Counted from the stretch's first letter, positions 29,839 through 38,352 are shown. The stretch is DNA of 64,000 nt from an uncultured Clostridia bacterium (GCA_934182465.1 CAKPRG010000001.1:371040-435039), one strand, 5' to 3'. Program-made: numbers and translations. Notes: generated by a model from the sequence alone, not told the origin.

Positions 29839-30132
29839 ATGAGTAAAGAAGCAAGAGTAATTTTATGGATTATAGTAGCTGTAGTAGTTGCTGGATTGGC
29901 ATTAAACTTTTTAGGAAAAACAGTAGAAAAAAGAAAAGTTGATGCAAGAGTACAAGAAATCATAAAAAAAGAAAATGAAACAGCACCAGTAAATGAAGAA
30001 ATGCAAAATCAAATATTTAATGAAATTAACAACACTGAATTTAAAGGAATACCAATCGAAGAACCAGAAGGTATACCAATTGAAAATACTGAAGGAATTA
30101 AAATAGATACTTCAAAAGTAGAAAAAAATTAA
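29839..30132 (+). CDS. Small single-TM protein paired with LRR surface gene
   Basis: 97 aa. N-in topology is suggested by MSKEAR followed by one membrane helix (~7-25, ILWIIVAVVVAGLALNFLG), then a basic stretch and an extracellular tail containing three imperfect GIPIE.PEG / GIPIENTEG / GIKID repeats. AAAGGAG precedes the ATG. It is not homologous in its tail to the 90-aa proteins at 57781 and 62464, but it has the same size, topology and place after a pilin-like LRR gene. A partner in display or anchoring of the LRR protein is inferred. Confidence 0.6.
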   Translation: MSKEARVILWIIVAVVVAGLALNFLGKTVEKRKVDARVQEIIKKENETAPVNEEMQNQIFNEINNTEFKGIPIEEPEGIPIENTEGIKIDTSKVEKN

Positions 30133-30270
30133 AAAATTTAATTAATTAAATTCAAAATGGAAAAATAAATTTTATTACAATTATGTTAAAATAATTGAAC
30201 TTGAAAATATTAGTGATAAAATTAATATATGAAGTTATAACCAATTTTGGAAAACAAAGGAGAAAGAGAT

Positions 30271-32190
30271 ATGAGTTTTGAAAGATTATTGTCTCCAGGA
30301 AAAATAGGAAAAATGGAGCTAAAAAACCGTTTTGTTGTACCACCAATGGGTACAAATTATGGAACTTATGAAGGTTTCGTTACAGATGAGATGATTGAAT
30401 ATTATCGTCGTAGAGCAGCAGGTGGATTTGGGTTAATAGTAGTAGAAGTTACAGCTGTAGATCCAAAAGGAAAAGCTATAGTTAATGAAGTTGGACTATG
30501 GGATGATGAACATATATATGGATTTAGAAAATTAGTAGATGCAGTTCACAAAGAAGGTGCAAAAGTTATTATACAATTACATCATTGTGGTAGACAAACT
30601 GCACCAGCACAAATATTCAATCAAAATCCAGAAGCTCCAAGTAGAGTTGCTTGTCCAGTTATGAATGTTGTACCAGATGAAATGAGTGTAGATAGAATTT
30701 GGCAAGTTATTAATCAATTTGGTGATGCAGCAGTTCGTGCAAAACAAGCAGGTGCAGATGGAATTGAAGTACATGGTGCACATGGTTACTTAATAGCACA
30801 ATTTATGTCACCACATGCAAATAAAAGAGTAGATGAATTTGGTGGAGATTTTGAAGGAAGAATGAAATTTCCTAGAGAAATCTTTAGAAATATAAGATCA
30901 AAAGTAGGATATGATTATCCAATGACATTCAGATTTGGATATGATGAAAAAGTTACAGGTGGACGTACTCTAGAAGAATCTGTTATGGTAGCTAGAATGG
31001 CAGAAGAAGAAAGTGTTAATGCATTACACGTATCAATAATGACATATGGTTCAATGCAATATATGTCAGCTTCACAAGCAATGCCAAATGGATTTAACCA
31101 ATTCCCAACAAAAGCAATAAAAGAGGCTGTAAATATACCAGTTATTTCAGTTGGACGTTATACACCATGGATGGCTGAAAGTGCATTATTAAATGGATGT
31201 GCAGATTTTATATCTTTTGGTAGAGCATCACTTGCAGAACCAAATCTTCCAAACTTAGTAAAAGAAGGAAGAACAAATGAAATTTGTCCTTGTATATCAT
31301 GTACACAATCTTGTATAAATTATATATTTGTAGGAGATAAATGTTCATGCTTAGTAAACCCAGTTACAGGACATGAGACAGAATATGATTTATCAGAAGT
31401 AGAATATAAGAAAAATGTTGCAATTGTAGGAGCAGGACCTGCAGGATTATATGCTGCAATGATTGCTGCTAAAAAAGGACATAGAGTAACAGTATACGAA
31501 AAAACAAATTATATAGGTGGACAATTCAGATTAGGTGCTATACCACCAGCAAAACAAGAAATTACAACAGCAATTAAATATTATCACACAATGGGTGTAA
31601 AATATGGTGTAAATTATAGAATGAACTATGAGCCTAGCGCTGATGAACTAAAAGGATATGAAGTAGTAATTTTAGCAACAGGAAGTACACCAACAAAACC
31701 ACCAATTCCAGGTATAGAAAATGCTAATGTAATAGATGCATTAGATGTATTATCAGGAGATAAAGTACCAGGTGGAAACGTATTAGTACTTGGTGGAGGA
31801 ATGACAGGTGTTGAAACAGCAGAATTTATGGCAGAACATAATAGAGCTGTTACAGTACTTGAAATGAGACCGGATATTGCTTTAGATGAAGGTATGATTC
31901 CTAGAGCATTCTTAATGCCAAGACTTGCAGCCAAAGGAGTTCAAAAAATTGTTAATGCAAAAGTTGAAACAATTAATCAAGATGGAGTAACTTATGTATC
32001 TGATGGAGAAGAAAAAATTGTAAAAGGATTTGATACAATAGTATTAGCTTTAGGTGTGAAATCAAATAATCCATTAGAGGAACAATTAAAAGATCAAGTA
32101 AAAGAATTATATGTAATAGGTGATGCAAAAAAAGTTGGATCTGCTAACAAAGCTACAGAATCTGCATTAGCTGTTGCAGCAAGAATTTAA
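30271..32190 (+). CDS. Old Yellow Enzyme-family NADH:flavin oxidoreductase with Fe-S and FAD domains
   Basis: 639 aa. The N-terminal TIM barrel (~1-350) is of the OYE family (LKNRFVVPPMGTNYG, QLHHCGRQ, GVEVHGAHGYL-like, FGRASLAEP). A 4Fe-4S cluster site follows (CISCTQSC, later CSCLVNP), then an FAD/NAD(P) pyridine nucleotide-disulfide domain (VAIVGAGPAGLYAAMIA, VLVLGGGMTGVETAE). This matches 2,4-dienoyl-CoA reductase / 2-enoate reductase / bile-acid-inducible BaiH-like enzymes; the exact substrate is not determinable here. The ATG at 30271 has AAAGGAG 8 bases upstream; an upstream in-frame TTG (30247) is unsupported. Followed by its own terminator. Confidence 0.88.
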   Translation: MSFERLLSPGKIGKMELKNRFVVPPMGTNYGTYEGFVTDEMIEYYRRRAAGGFGLIVVEVTAVDPKGKAIVNEVGLWDDEHIYGFRKLVDAVHKEGAKVIIQLHHCGRQTAPAQIFNQNPEAPSRVACPVMNVVPDEMSVDRIWQVINQFGDAAVRAKQAGADGIEVHGAHGYLIAQFMSPHANKRVDEFGGDFEGRMKFPREIFRNIRSKVGYDYPMTFRFGYDEKVTGGRTLEESVMVARMAEEESVNALHVSIMTYGSMQYMSASQAMPNGFNQFPTKAIKEAVNIPVISVGRYTPWMAESALLNGCADFISFGRASLAEPNLPNLVKEGRTNEICPCISCTQSCINYIFVGDKCSCLVNPVTGHETEYDLSEVEYKKNVAIVGAGPAGLYAAMIAAKKGHRVTVYEKTNYIGGQFRLGAIPPAKQEITTAIKYYHTMGVKYGVNYRMNYEPSADELKGYEVVILATGSTPTKPPIPGIENANVIDALDVLSGDKVPGGNVLVLGGGMTGVETAEFMAEHNRAVTVLEMRPDIALDEGMIPRAFLMPRLAAKGVQKIVNAKVETINQDGVTYVSDGEEKIVKGFDTIVLALGVKSNNPLEEQLKDQVKELYVIGDAKKVGSANKATESALAVAARI

Positions 32191-32205
32191 TTAAATTTAA
32201 ATAAT

Positions 32206-32244
32206 AAACCTCATTGCTTAATAAAAATTCTGCAATGAGGTTTT
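32206..32244 (+). terminator. Terminator between the OYE gene and the convergent fic gene
   Basis: Arms AAACCTCATTGC and GCAATGAGGTTT with a 14-base loop, followed by T-rich sequence; it can act on both strands. Confidence 0.85.
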
Positions 32245-32264
32245 AAAATTATTATATATAAAAT

Positions 32265-32870
32265 TTATAGATTTTCTGTTTTATATGTAGTATATCCTTC
32301 ATAATGATAACTTGCATCAATGCCTTTCATATAAACTTCTCTATCGTTTATTTTATTTGTTAATGCTTTTTTTAAAAGTTCTTTTATTTCAACATCTTTA
32401 ATTGGACTTCGCTCCATTGCAAGTAAATAATCTTCTTTGTTTATTTTACTCCAATCAACAACTAATTTTAATTCTTTTTTTAATATTAAATCAAGCCAAA
32501 TTCTTGTACTTCTTCCGTTTCCTTCTCTAAAAGGATGTACAATATTCATCTCAACATATTTTTCAATGATTTCATCATAAGTTGATTGAGGCATTTTTTC
32601 AACGTTTTCTAGAGCAGGAATAATATAAGATAATGGTGCAAATCTAAAATTGCCTTTTGCAATGTTTTCTTTTCTAATTTCACCTGCAAAATAATAAATT
32701 TCATCGAATAAATATTTATGAATTTTAGATAAAGTTTTAAAAGTACCAGGTTCTAAATTATCTAAATAGCCAGTTTCAAATAATTCTTTAGCTTTGATTT
32801 TACTTATTTTTTCTTCTTCTCTAGCTAAATCAGCTTCATTAGTTAAATTTATTTTATTTTCTAAAGTCAT
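32265..32870 (-). CDS. Fic/DOC-family AMPylase-like protein
   Basis: 201 aa. The complete Fic core motif HPFREGNGRSTR is present (His112), with the upstream flap region GNFRFAP and an FAGEIRKENI segment. Fic enzymes transfer AMP or other phosphate-containing groups to target proteins. No [S/T]xxxE[G/N] inhibitory motif is seen in the protein and no small antitoxin gene is adjacent, so how it is kept in check is unclear. The start at 32870 has GGAGG 5 bases upstream; an ATG 12 bases earlier overlaps that site. Confidence 0.85.
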   Translation of the reverse strand: MTLENKINLTNEADLAREEEKISKIKAKELFETGYLDNLEPGTFKTLSKIHKYLFDEIYYFAGEIRKENIAKGNFRFAPLSYIIPALENVEKMPQSTYDEIIEKYVEMNIVHPFREGNGRSTRIWLDLILKKELKLVVDWSKINKEDYLLAMERSPIKDVEIKELLKKALTNKINDREVYMKGIDASYHYEGYTTYKTENL

Positions 32871-33377
32871 AATTTCCTCCATATATTAATAAAATTATTA
32901 TATTATAAATTGTAATATTTATCAATTCTTTTTATGAAAAAGAGGTGTGTAAATTCGAGTGAAAGACAGAATAAATTAAATTGACTTGTTGACGTTTCTG
33001 TAAAAAGCTCTAAATAGAGCTAAAAAGTAAATGTGGTCAGAAAATACAATCTGGCCACATTTACTTTTATGTTTAATTATAAAAAAATAGTTTTGTAACT
33101 TAAAAAAATAAAAACTCCAAAATACTTTTGGAGTTTTGGTAGCGAGAGACGGTATAGTTTATTTATATTTCAATAAAAAATTGAGACAAAAGGTTGTATA
33201 TGGATATGTTAATTGAGAAAAGTTGTACAAAATCGTAAAAATATATAAGTTTTTGTATTTTAAATAGTTAAAAATTACATTTGTAAAATGATAATTTACA
33301 AATTTTTACTTTTTTATTGAAAAAATAATTTATAAATGTTACTATGTTGCCATAGATAAAAATAAGGGAGATTTTAT
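32871..33377. other. 507-bp gene-free region with hairpins and tRNA fragment
   Basis: AGCTCTA/TAGAGCT (33006-33021) is a tight palindrome. 33023-33068 has 19-base arms (one G-U pair) around an 8-base loop and can stop transcription either way. 33111-33137 has AAAACTCCAAAA/TTTTGGAGTTTT, followed at once by the 15-base duplicate of the tRNA-Met 3' end (33134-33148). From 33149 to 33377 the DNA is A+T-rich, within the decayed island; no gene seen. Confidence 0.6.
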
Positions 33378-34001
33378 ATGAAGAAGGAGATAATAAGAAG
33401 TATTATATTTGTTTTAGTAATAGTATGTATTACAATTGCAGTTATATTTGGTATTAAATATTTTGCAGATTTTTTTAAAAAATATAATTATCATACAGTA
33501 GAAGCAAATATATCAGAATTAGATAATGCACAAATAAATATTGATAATTTAAATATAAAATTTTTAAATTCGAGTGAAGAGGAAACAGCACTAGGAAGTA
33601 AAATAGCAACAGTTATGTTTGATACTTTAAATGATAGTGAAATTCAAGAATTAAATTTTGCGTATTTAGTGTATGATAATAATAAAAATATTTTAGCAGA
33701 TAGAAGTAGTGGAGTTTTCTTACCAAAATATTTTGTAAAAAAAGAATATAATTCTTTTGATGTATCGAAATATACTCGTAAGTATAGTAGTACATCACTA
33801 GGATTAGACGAAACATATACAGAAACAGGAGATAGAGTATATAATATTTTTACAAAAATAAATGAAGAATATAAAGATAAAATTACTTATCCAATACATA
33901 TACAATTATTTGAATTGCAATATAAAGAAGTAGATGCTTCAAATAATAGTAAAGATGTAAAGTATACAGATAATGTGTTCGAATTTATTTTAAATAAATA
34001 A
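33378..34001 (+). CDS. Hypothetical membrane-anchored protein in tRNA-Met island
   Basis: 207 aa. One N-terminal membrane helix (~8-28) with a basic start (MKKEIIRS), then a mostly beta-rich extracellular part. There are no catalytic motifs and no recognised family. AAGGGAG lies ~10 bases before the ATG. The protein is Lys/Asn/Tyr-rich like the host average. It lies inside the tRNA-Met island, so it is probably accessory cargo. Function unknown. Confidence 0.6.
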   Translation: MKKEIIRSIIFVLVIVCITIAVIFGIKYFADFFKKYNYHTVEANISELDNAQINIDNLNIKFLNSSEEETALGSKIATVMFDTLNDSEIQELNFAYLVYDNNKNILADRSSGVFLPKYFVKKEYNSFDVSKYTRKYSSTSLGLDETYTETGDRVYNIFTKINEEYKDKITYPIHIQLFELQYKEVDASNNSKDVKYTDNVFEFILNK

Positions 34002-34087
34002 AATAAAAAGTATTCTCAATTTTGAAATATAGATTGAGAATATTTTTATTTAAAAGTTCGACAAAAAGTGTAAAAAAGTGTAAATAA

Positions 34088-34403
34088 ATGATATTTACTG
34101 CACAAATAGGATATTGTATAATAAAAAAGACTTCGAAATTTGAAGTCAAAAAGCTTAAAAGATATGTGAATTTATATCTATTTAAGCTAAGAATATCTGG
34201 TCACACACATAAGGAGGATGTAAAAAGAACATTAACAAAAGACGAATTAGGACATACAATAATGGGAAAAACAACAAAAACATATGCAGGAAAAAGAGAT
34301 AGATAAGGTAAATAAGTATTATCTTGAAGAAAATATGTTAAATGCAGTTAAACTTTTGAAAGAACAACATACAAAAGATAATTATAATGAAATGGAATTA
34401 TAA
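34088..34403 (+). pseudogene. Possible remnant of a tyrosine recombinase C-terminus
   Basis: One frame ends in KDELGHTIMGKTTKTYAGKRDR (read in two parts: KDELGHTIMGK, TTKTYAGKRDR), which resembles the LGH...TT..TYA end of tyrosine integrases with the active-site Tyr. It stops at 34306, and a shifted frame (ATG at 34284) continues as KVNKYYLEENMLNAVKLLKE to 34403. The upstream part of the first frame runs through two hairpins (GACTTC/GAAGTC, and AGCTTAAA...TTTAAGCT at about 34149-34189) and is unlikely to be coding. The position next to the tRNA 3' end fits an integrase. Confidence 0.35.
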
Positions 34404-34412
34404 TAAAGTCGT

Positions 34413-34448
34413 AAAAACTCGTAGTGTGAATACATTACGAGTTTTTTT
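34413..34448 (+). terminator. Hairpin terminator in tRNA-Met island
   Basis: AAAAACTCGTA/TACGAGTTTTT with a 12-base loop and a T run. A second hairpin, GTGCCAA/TTGGCAC, follows at about 34450-34471. Confidence 0.75.
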
Positions 34449-34526
34449 GTGCCAATTTTTAGCATTTGGCACGCAATTAAGTGCCAATAAAAACACATTT
34501 TTTTTACAGCTTTTTTGAGCAATAAA

Positions 34527-34550
34527 AAAATCCCAGTTTTCTGGGATTTT
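34527..34550 (-). terminator. Terminator of tRNA-Met
   Basis: AAAATCCCAG, 4-base loop, CTGGGATTTT directly beyond the CCA end of the tRNA on the minus strand. Confidence 0.85.
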
Positions 34551-34627
34551 TGGTAGCGAGAGGGAGATTCGAACTCTCGACCTGCCGGGTATGAACCGGA
34601 TGCTCTAGCCAACTGAGCTACCTCGCC
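34551..34627 (-). tRNA. tRNA-Met (CAT), elongator type, CCA encoded
   Basis: 77 bases on the minus strand: acceptor GGCGAGG pairing with TCTCGCT (two G-U pairs), D arm AGCTCAGTTGG, anticodon arm CCGGTTCATACCCGG, TTCGAAT T-loop and a genomically encoded CCA. The T stem has one mismatch. The G-U first pair is the same as in elongator tRNA-Met of Bacillus; an initiator would show a C-A mismatch and three G-C pairs in the anticodon stem. Confidence 0.95.
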
Positions 34628-34660
34628 ATATAATATACTTTTCGTACATCAGTGATTTAT

Positions 34661-34689
34661 ATTATAAAGTTATTTTTCCCATTTGTCAA
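34661..34689 (-). promoter_or_regulatory. Consensus promoter of tRNA-Met
   Basis: On the minus strand: TTGACA, exactly 17 bases, TATAAT, 34 bases before the mature tRNA. Confidence 0.9.
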
Positions 34690-34765
34690 GATAAAATAAC
34701 AAAAAATGTTGAAATTTTTAAAAAACTTATATATAATATAAAATCATAATAGTGGAGGATTTATT

Positions 34766-36157
34766 ATGGAAAATATATTAGTAAGAGAATTATTTAAAAA
34801 TTCTGAAGAATATTATACAAAAGAAATTAAAGTTTCAGGCTGGATTAGAACAGTTAGAGATTCAAAAACATTTGGATTTATTGAATTAAATGATGGAAGC
34901 TTTTTCAAAAACTTGCAAATAGTATTTGATAATACATTATCAAATTTTAATGAAATATGTAAATTAACAATTAGTTCATCAGTTGAAATAACAGGAACTT
35001 TTACAAAAACAGAAAATGCAAAACAACCATTTGAACTAAAAGCTACAAGCGTAAAAGTAGTAGACTTGTCAGATTCAGATTATCCACTTCAAAAGAAAAG
35101 ACACACAGTAGAATATTTAAGAACAATTGCACATTTAAGACCAAGAACCAATACATTTAATGCAGTATTTAGAGTTCGTTCAGTTGTATCTTATGCAATA
35201 CATAAATTTTTCCAAGAAAAAGATTTTGTATATGTGCATACACCAATTATTACAGGAAGTGACTGTGAAGGTGCAGGAGAAATGTTTAATCTAAATACTT
35301 TTGATTTAAACAATGTACCAAAAACAGAAGATGGAAAAGTAGATTTTTCAAAAGATTTCTTTTCAAAACCAGCACATTTAACAGTAAGTGGACAATTAAA
35401 TGTGGAAACATATGCTTTTGCTTTTAGAAATGTTTATACATTTGGACCAACATTTAGAGCTGAAAATTCAAATACAGTAAAGCATGCAGCAGAATTTTGG
35501 ATGATAGAACCAGAAATTTGTTTTGCAGATTTAAAAGATGATATGGATTTAGCAGAAGAAATGCTAAAATATGTTATAAAATATGTTTTAGAACATTGCC
35601 CAGAAGAAATGGAATTTTTCAATAACTTTATAGACAAAACTTTATTAGAAAGATTAAATAATGTTGTAAATTCAGATTTTGGAAGAATAACATATACAGA
35701 TGCTGTTAAAGAATTAGAAAAACATAATGATGAATTTGAATATCCTGTATCATGGGGAGTTGATTTACAAACAGAACATGAAAGATATTTAAGTGAAAAA
35801 ATATTTGGAAAACCAGTTTTTGTAACAGATTATCCAAGCGAAATAAAAGCATTTTACATGAAACAAAACCCAGATGGAAAAACAGTTGCAGCATCAGACT
35901 TATTAGCACCTGGAATAGGTGAAATTATAGGTGGAAGTCAAAGAGAAGATAACCTTGAAGTATTGCAAGCTAAAATGAAAAAACTAGGACTTGATGAAAA
36001 AGATTATTGGTGGTATTTAGATTTAAGAAAATATGGATCAACACCTCATGCTGGATTTGGACTTGGATTTGAAAGATTAATGATGTATGTAACAGGTATG
36101 GGAAATATTAGAGATGTAATACCTTTCCCAAGAACACCAAAGAATTGTGAATTCTAA
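34766..36157 (+). CDS. asnS: Asparaginyl-tRNA synthetase
   Basis: 463 aa, standard length. The N-terminal OB-fold anticodon-binding domain (~17-110; VSGWIRTVRDSKTFGFIELNDG, read in two parts as VSGWIRTVRDSK and TFGFIELNDG) is followed by a class II catalytic core with motif 2 (FGPTFRAENSNT) and motif 3 (GFGLGFERLMMYVTGM). It attaches asparagine to tRNA-Asn in the cytoplasm. GGAGG sits 7 bases before the ATG. Confidence 0.97.
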   Translation: MENILVRELFKNSEEYYTKEIKVSGWIRTVRDSKTFGFIELNDGSFFKNLQIVFDNTLSNFNEICKLTISSSVEITGTFTKTENAKQPFELKATSVKVVDLSDSDYPLQKKRHTVEYLRTIAHLRPRTNTFNAVFRVRSVVSYAIHKFFQEKDFVYVHTPIITGSDCEGAGEMFNLNTFDLNNVPKTEDGKVDFSKDFFSKPAHLTVSGQLNVETYAFAFRNVYTFGPTFRAENSNTVKHAAEFWMIEPEICFADLKDDMDLAEEMLKYVIKYVLEHCPEEMEFFNNFIDKTLLERLNNVVNSDFGRITYTDAVKELEKHNDEFEYPVSWGVDLQTEHERYLSEKIFGKPVFVTDYPSEIKAFYMKQNPDGKTVAASDLLAPGIGEIIGGSQREDNLEVLQAKMKKLGLDEKDYWWYLDLRKYGSTPHAGFGLGFERLMMYVTGMGNIRDVIPFPRTPKNCEF

Positions 36158-36209
36158 AAACATTAATTTATATAAAAAATAGACAAAAAATAAATCGCTA
36201 AACTGCGAT

Positions 36210-36389
36210 TTATTTTTTATCTTCTTTTGATTTTTTTGCAACTGGGATAACAACATTTTTTTTCTTTTCTGTTTTAGGTCTTAAATCAGTTCTGCAATCT
36301 CCAACATCAGATATAATTAATTCAGAATCGTCTCCCATAACAACTTCGATTTCTTCTACTTCATTATTTTTATTTTCTTCATTAATCAT
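36210..36389 (-). CDS. Small hypothetical acidic-to-basic protein
   Basis: 59 aa, starting MINEENKNNEVEE. The first half is acidic, the C-terminus Lys-rich (EKKKNVVIPVAKKSKEDKK). No signal peptide or membrane helix. The start has GAGGTG 6 bases upstream; a longer reading to 36449 has none. Function unknown. Confidence 0.55.
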   Translation of the reverse strand: MINEENKNNEVEEIEVVMGDDSELIISDVGDCRTDLRPKTEKKKNVVIPVAKKSKEDKK

Positions 36390-36453
36390 AATATTCACCT
36401 CATAAAAATATTCATCTATATTATACCATAAAAGCTTATAAAATGTCAATTTT

Positions 36454-36478
36454 AGGGGCTTCTAGTTCTTGACACGAA
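36454..36478. repeat. Left 25-bp direct repeat flanking the IS
   Basis: Begins AGGGGCTTCTAG and ends TTGACACGAA; identical to 37620-37644. Confidence 0.9.
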
Positions 36479-36543
36479 TGTGGGTTAGTCAATCATATGT
36501 CACACTTTTTTGAAATTAATACTGTTTGAACACCATATATTGT

Positions 36544-37500
36544 TTATACTGATTCTCCTTGACTTTTATACTTTTTTAAGAACTCATTGGGGCTCAGCCA
36601 TCCTAGTGGTCTCATTGGAAAATTATTATATTCTTTTCTCCAATCTGCTCCTCGATTTCTCAGATCTTCTAAACTATAAAATATTTTTCCATAATAAAAT
36701 CTCTCTTGATCTTTTCTATGACTTCTTTCAACTCGACCATTTTCCTTTGGTGTGTATGGTTTTATTAATTTGTGTTTTATTCCTAATTTATTTAATGTTT
36801 CTTCAAACATTGTTTTTTTATTCTTTGCAAATGCATTCCAACTTAATCTATTCGTAAATTCAAATCCATTATCTGTTTGTATTGTTTCTATTTTAAACGG
36901 AAAATACTTTATAAGCCTTTTTACAAATTCGCTAGACATATATGTGCTATGTTCATTTGTAAACCATGTATAACGCTTTCTGCTAAATTCATCTATCGCT
37001 GTATATTGATAAAATTTTTCTCCTTTGTCTTTTAATTCCTGTGTTAAACATTCTTGTGGTACATATTTTACATCTATTTGTACTTTATCTCCTGGGAATG
37101 TTCCTGAAGCCCATTCCATCGGTTGTTTTTCTTTCTTTTTACTTGGGGCTTTTTGGTATATTCCCATTCGTCTCATCGCGTGATATAAGCCTTGAACTGT
37201 CCTTTTATATCCTGCTTGCCTTAATTTTACCCATAACACTACTAATCCTGTATTTTTATTGTTTGCTTTATATTGTTTTATTAATTTTATTTCTTCTTTT
37301 GTATGTTGATTTGGATGATAATGCGGTTTTCTTGATTTATCTTTTAAACTTTCCAAACTTCCATCATATTTTTTTCTCCATCTATAAATCGTCCTTCTGC
37401 ACTCACCATATTTAATTGCCGTTTTTATTACACCATACTTATAAGAAAATTTTACTACAGACTCTTTATATTTTAATCGTTGTGTGATATTATTACCCAT
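36544..37500 (-). CDS. IS481-family-like transposase (DDE)
   Basis: 318 aa from the ATG at 37500. The N-terminal helix-turn-helix (~5-55; GVIKTAIKYGECRRTIYRW) is followed by a linker helix region and an rve integrase core (~125-285). The DDE triad is visible as DVKYV, QTDNGFEF and ENGRVERSH. The C-terminus ends RPLGWLSPNEFLKKY, typical of IS481. The gene appears intact. AAAGGAG lies 14 bases before this ATG, and a GTG at 37515 overlaps that site, so the start is uncertain. It lies convergent to scpB-direction transcription and would be read into from the right only by minus-strand transcripts. Confidence 0.88.
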   Translation of the reverse strand: MGNNITQRLKYKESVVKFSYKYGVIKTAIKYGECRRTIYRWRKKYDGSLESLKDKSRKPHYHPNQHTKEEIKLIKQYKANNKNTGLVVLWVKLRQAGYKRTVQGLYHAMRRMGIYQKAPSKKKEKQPMEWASGTFPGDKVQIDVKYVPQECLTQELKDKGEKFYQYTAIDEFSRKRYTWFTNEHSTYMSSEFVKRLIKYFPFKIETIQTDNGFEFTNRLSWNAFAKNKKTMFEETLNKLGIKHKLIKPYTPKENGRVERSHRKDQERFYYGKIFYSLEDLRNRGADWRKEYNNFPMRPLGWLSPNEFLKKYKSQGESV

Positions 37501-37576
37501 ATTGAAAGAGAACACTCCTTTCTTGTTTATTTGTCGTTATTTAAACAATATCATTTGGTGGGTTCTCTTTCAATAT
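37499..37576 (-). promoter_or_regulatory. Inverted repeat covering the transposase start codon
   Basis: Perfect 15-base arms, ATATTGAAAGAGAAC (37499-37513) and GTTCTCTTTCAATAT (37562-37576), with a 48-base loop. On transcripts entering from outside the IS, the start codon and the bases before it would be base-paired, as in known IS protection hairpins; transcripts starting inside the loop would escape. Confidence 0.6.
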
Positions 37577-37619
37577 TTTATTTTCAATTTACATGTGACA
37601 TATCTATTTTAAACCTATA

Positions 37620-37644
37620 AGGGGCTTCTAGTTCTTGACACGAA
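37620..37644. repeat. Right 25-bp direct repeat flanking the IS
   Basis: Identical to 36454-36478. Its TTGACA may serve as the -35 of the scpB promoter, with A+T-rich TAATAATATA ~18-20 bases on. Confidence 0.9.
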
Positions 37645-37689
37645 ACGAAAGTCGTGTAATAATATATAGTATAAATTTAGGAGGAAATT

Positions 37690-38352
37690 ATGGAGTTAAA
37701 AAAAGAACAAGCTATAATTGAAGCAATGCTTTTTTCTAGTGGTAGAGAAGTTACTACTAAAGAGATAATGAATATACTAGAAATTGGCTCAGAAGATATT
37801 GAAAAAATAATGCAAAATATGAAATTAAAATACGAATCAGAAGATAGTGGAATAGAACTAATAAAAGTTGAAGACAGTTATCAATTGTGTACAAAAAAAG
37901 ATTTATATGAATATATATATCCATTATTTGACAACAGAACAAAACCAACAATATCAAATGCTGCGTTAGAAACATTATCTATAATTGCATATAATCCTAA
38001 AATTACAAGAGCACAAATCGAAGCAATTCGTGGAGTTGGCTCAGATGGAACAATATACAAATTATTAGAATTTGGTCTAATAGAAGAAGCTGGAAGATTA
38101 GATGCACCAGGTAGACCAACAATGTATAAAGTTACAAATCAATTTATGAAAATGTTTGGAATATCAAGCTTAGATGAATTACCAGAACTTCCAAGATATA
38201 AATTAGATGAAAATGAACAAATCGTAATTGAAGAAATATTAGAGGCTCCTATGCCCGAAAGGGAAGAGAATAGTGAAGAATTAGAAAAGTCAGAAAATGA
38301 TTTACAAGAAAATGAATCTGAAGAAACAAAAGAAGATAAGGCAGAAAATTAA
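37690..38352 (+). CDS. scpB: Segregation and condensation protein B
   Basis: 220 aa. Two winged-helix domains typical of ScpB (EAMLFSSGREVTTKEI; LETLSIIAYNPKITRAQIEAIRGV) and an acidic C-terminal tail (~180-220, Glu/Asn-rich). ScpB binds the SMC-ScpA complex that compacts and segregates chromosomes; smc lies 3.8 kb downstream, but scpA is not in the window. AGGAGG precedes the ATG. The IS and a 25-bp repeat lie just upstream, so its promoter may have been affected by the insertion. Confidence 0.93.
   Translation: MELKKEQAIIEAMLFSSGREVTTKEIMNILEIGSEDIEKIMQNMKLKYESEDSGIELIKVEDSYQLCTKKDLYEYIYPLFDNRTKPTISNAALETLSIIAYNPKITRAQIEAIRGVGSDGTIYKLLEFGLIEEAGRLDAPGRPTMYKVTNQFMKMFGISSLDELPELPRYKLDENEQIVIEEILEAPMPEREENSEELEKSENDLQENESEETKEDKAEN

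Larger units (their letters stand above)
33134..34562. mobile_element. Decayed 1.4-kb genomic island at the tRNA-Met 3' end
   Basis: TTTTGGTAGCGAGAG occurs at 33134-33148 and again at 34548-34562. The second copy is the 3' end (with CCA) of the intact tRNA-Met gene, which runs on the minus strand, so the element extends from the tRNA 3' end as integrases of the tyrosine class place it. The distal copy is also preceded by a terminator-like hairpin, as the real tRNA is. A possible integrase remnant lies next to the tRNA. Only one apparently intact gene (33378-34001) remains. Confidence 0.55.
36479..37619. mobile_element. IS481-like insertion sequence (1141 bp)
   Basis: It contains a single transposase gene on the minus strand. 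The two ends can be aligned as imperfect ~27-base inverted repeats sharing GGTT and a perfect ATATGTCACA (36497-36506 on the left; complement near 37592 on the right). Outside lie identical 25-bp direct repeats, long for this class. The exact ends are inferred from those repeats; if the true ends are TGTCAC, each repeat would be set back by 19 bases. Confidence 0.75.

Noticed and set aside
34088..34220. N-terminal part of the 72-codon frame as a real gene
   Set aside because: It covers two hairpins (GACTTC/GAAGTC and AGCTTAAA/TTTAAGCT) and has no ribosome site; only the C-terminal part looks protein-like.
36510..37415. Plus-strand frames opposite the transposase
   Set aside because: They are hydrophobic, compositionally odd shadows of the transposase gene without ribosome sites.
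36454..37644. Calling the 25-bp repeats a proven target-site duplication
   Set aside because: The length is atypical and the IS ends are imperfect; a pre-existing repeat is possible, so they are listed only as direct repeats.
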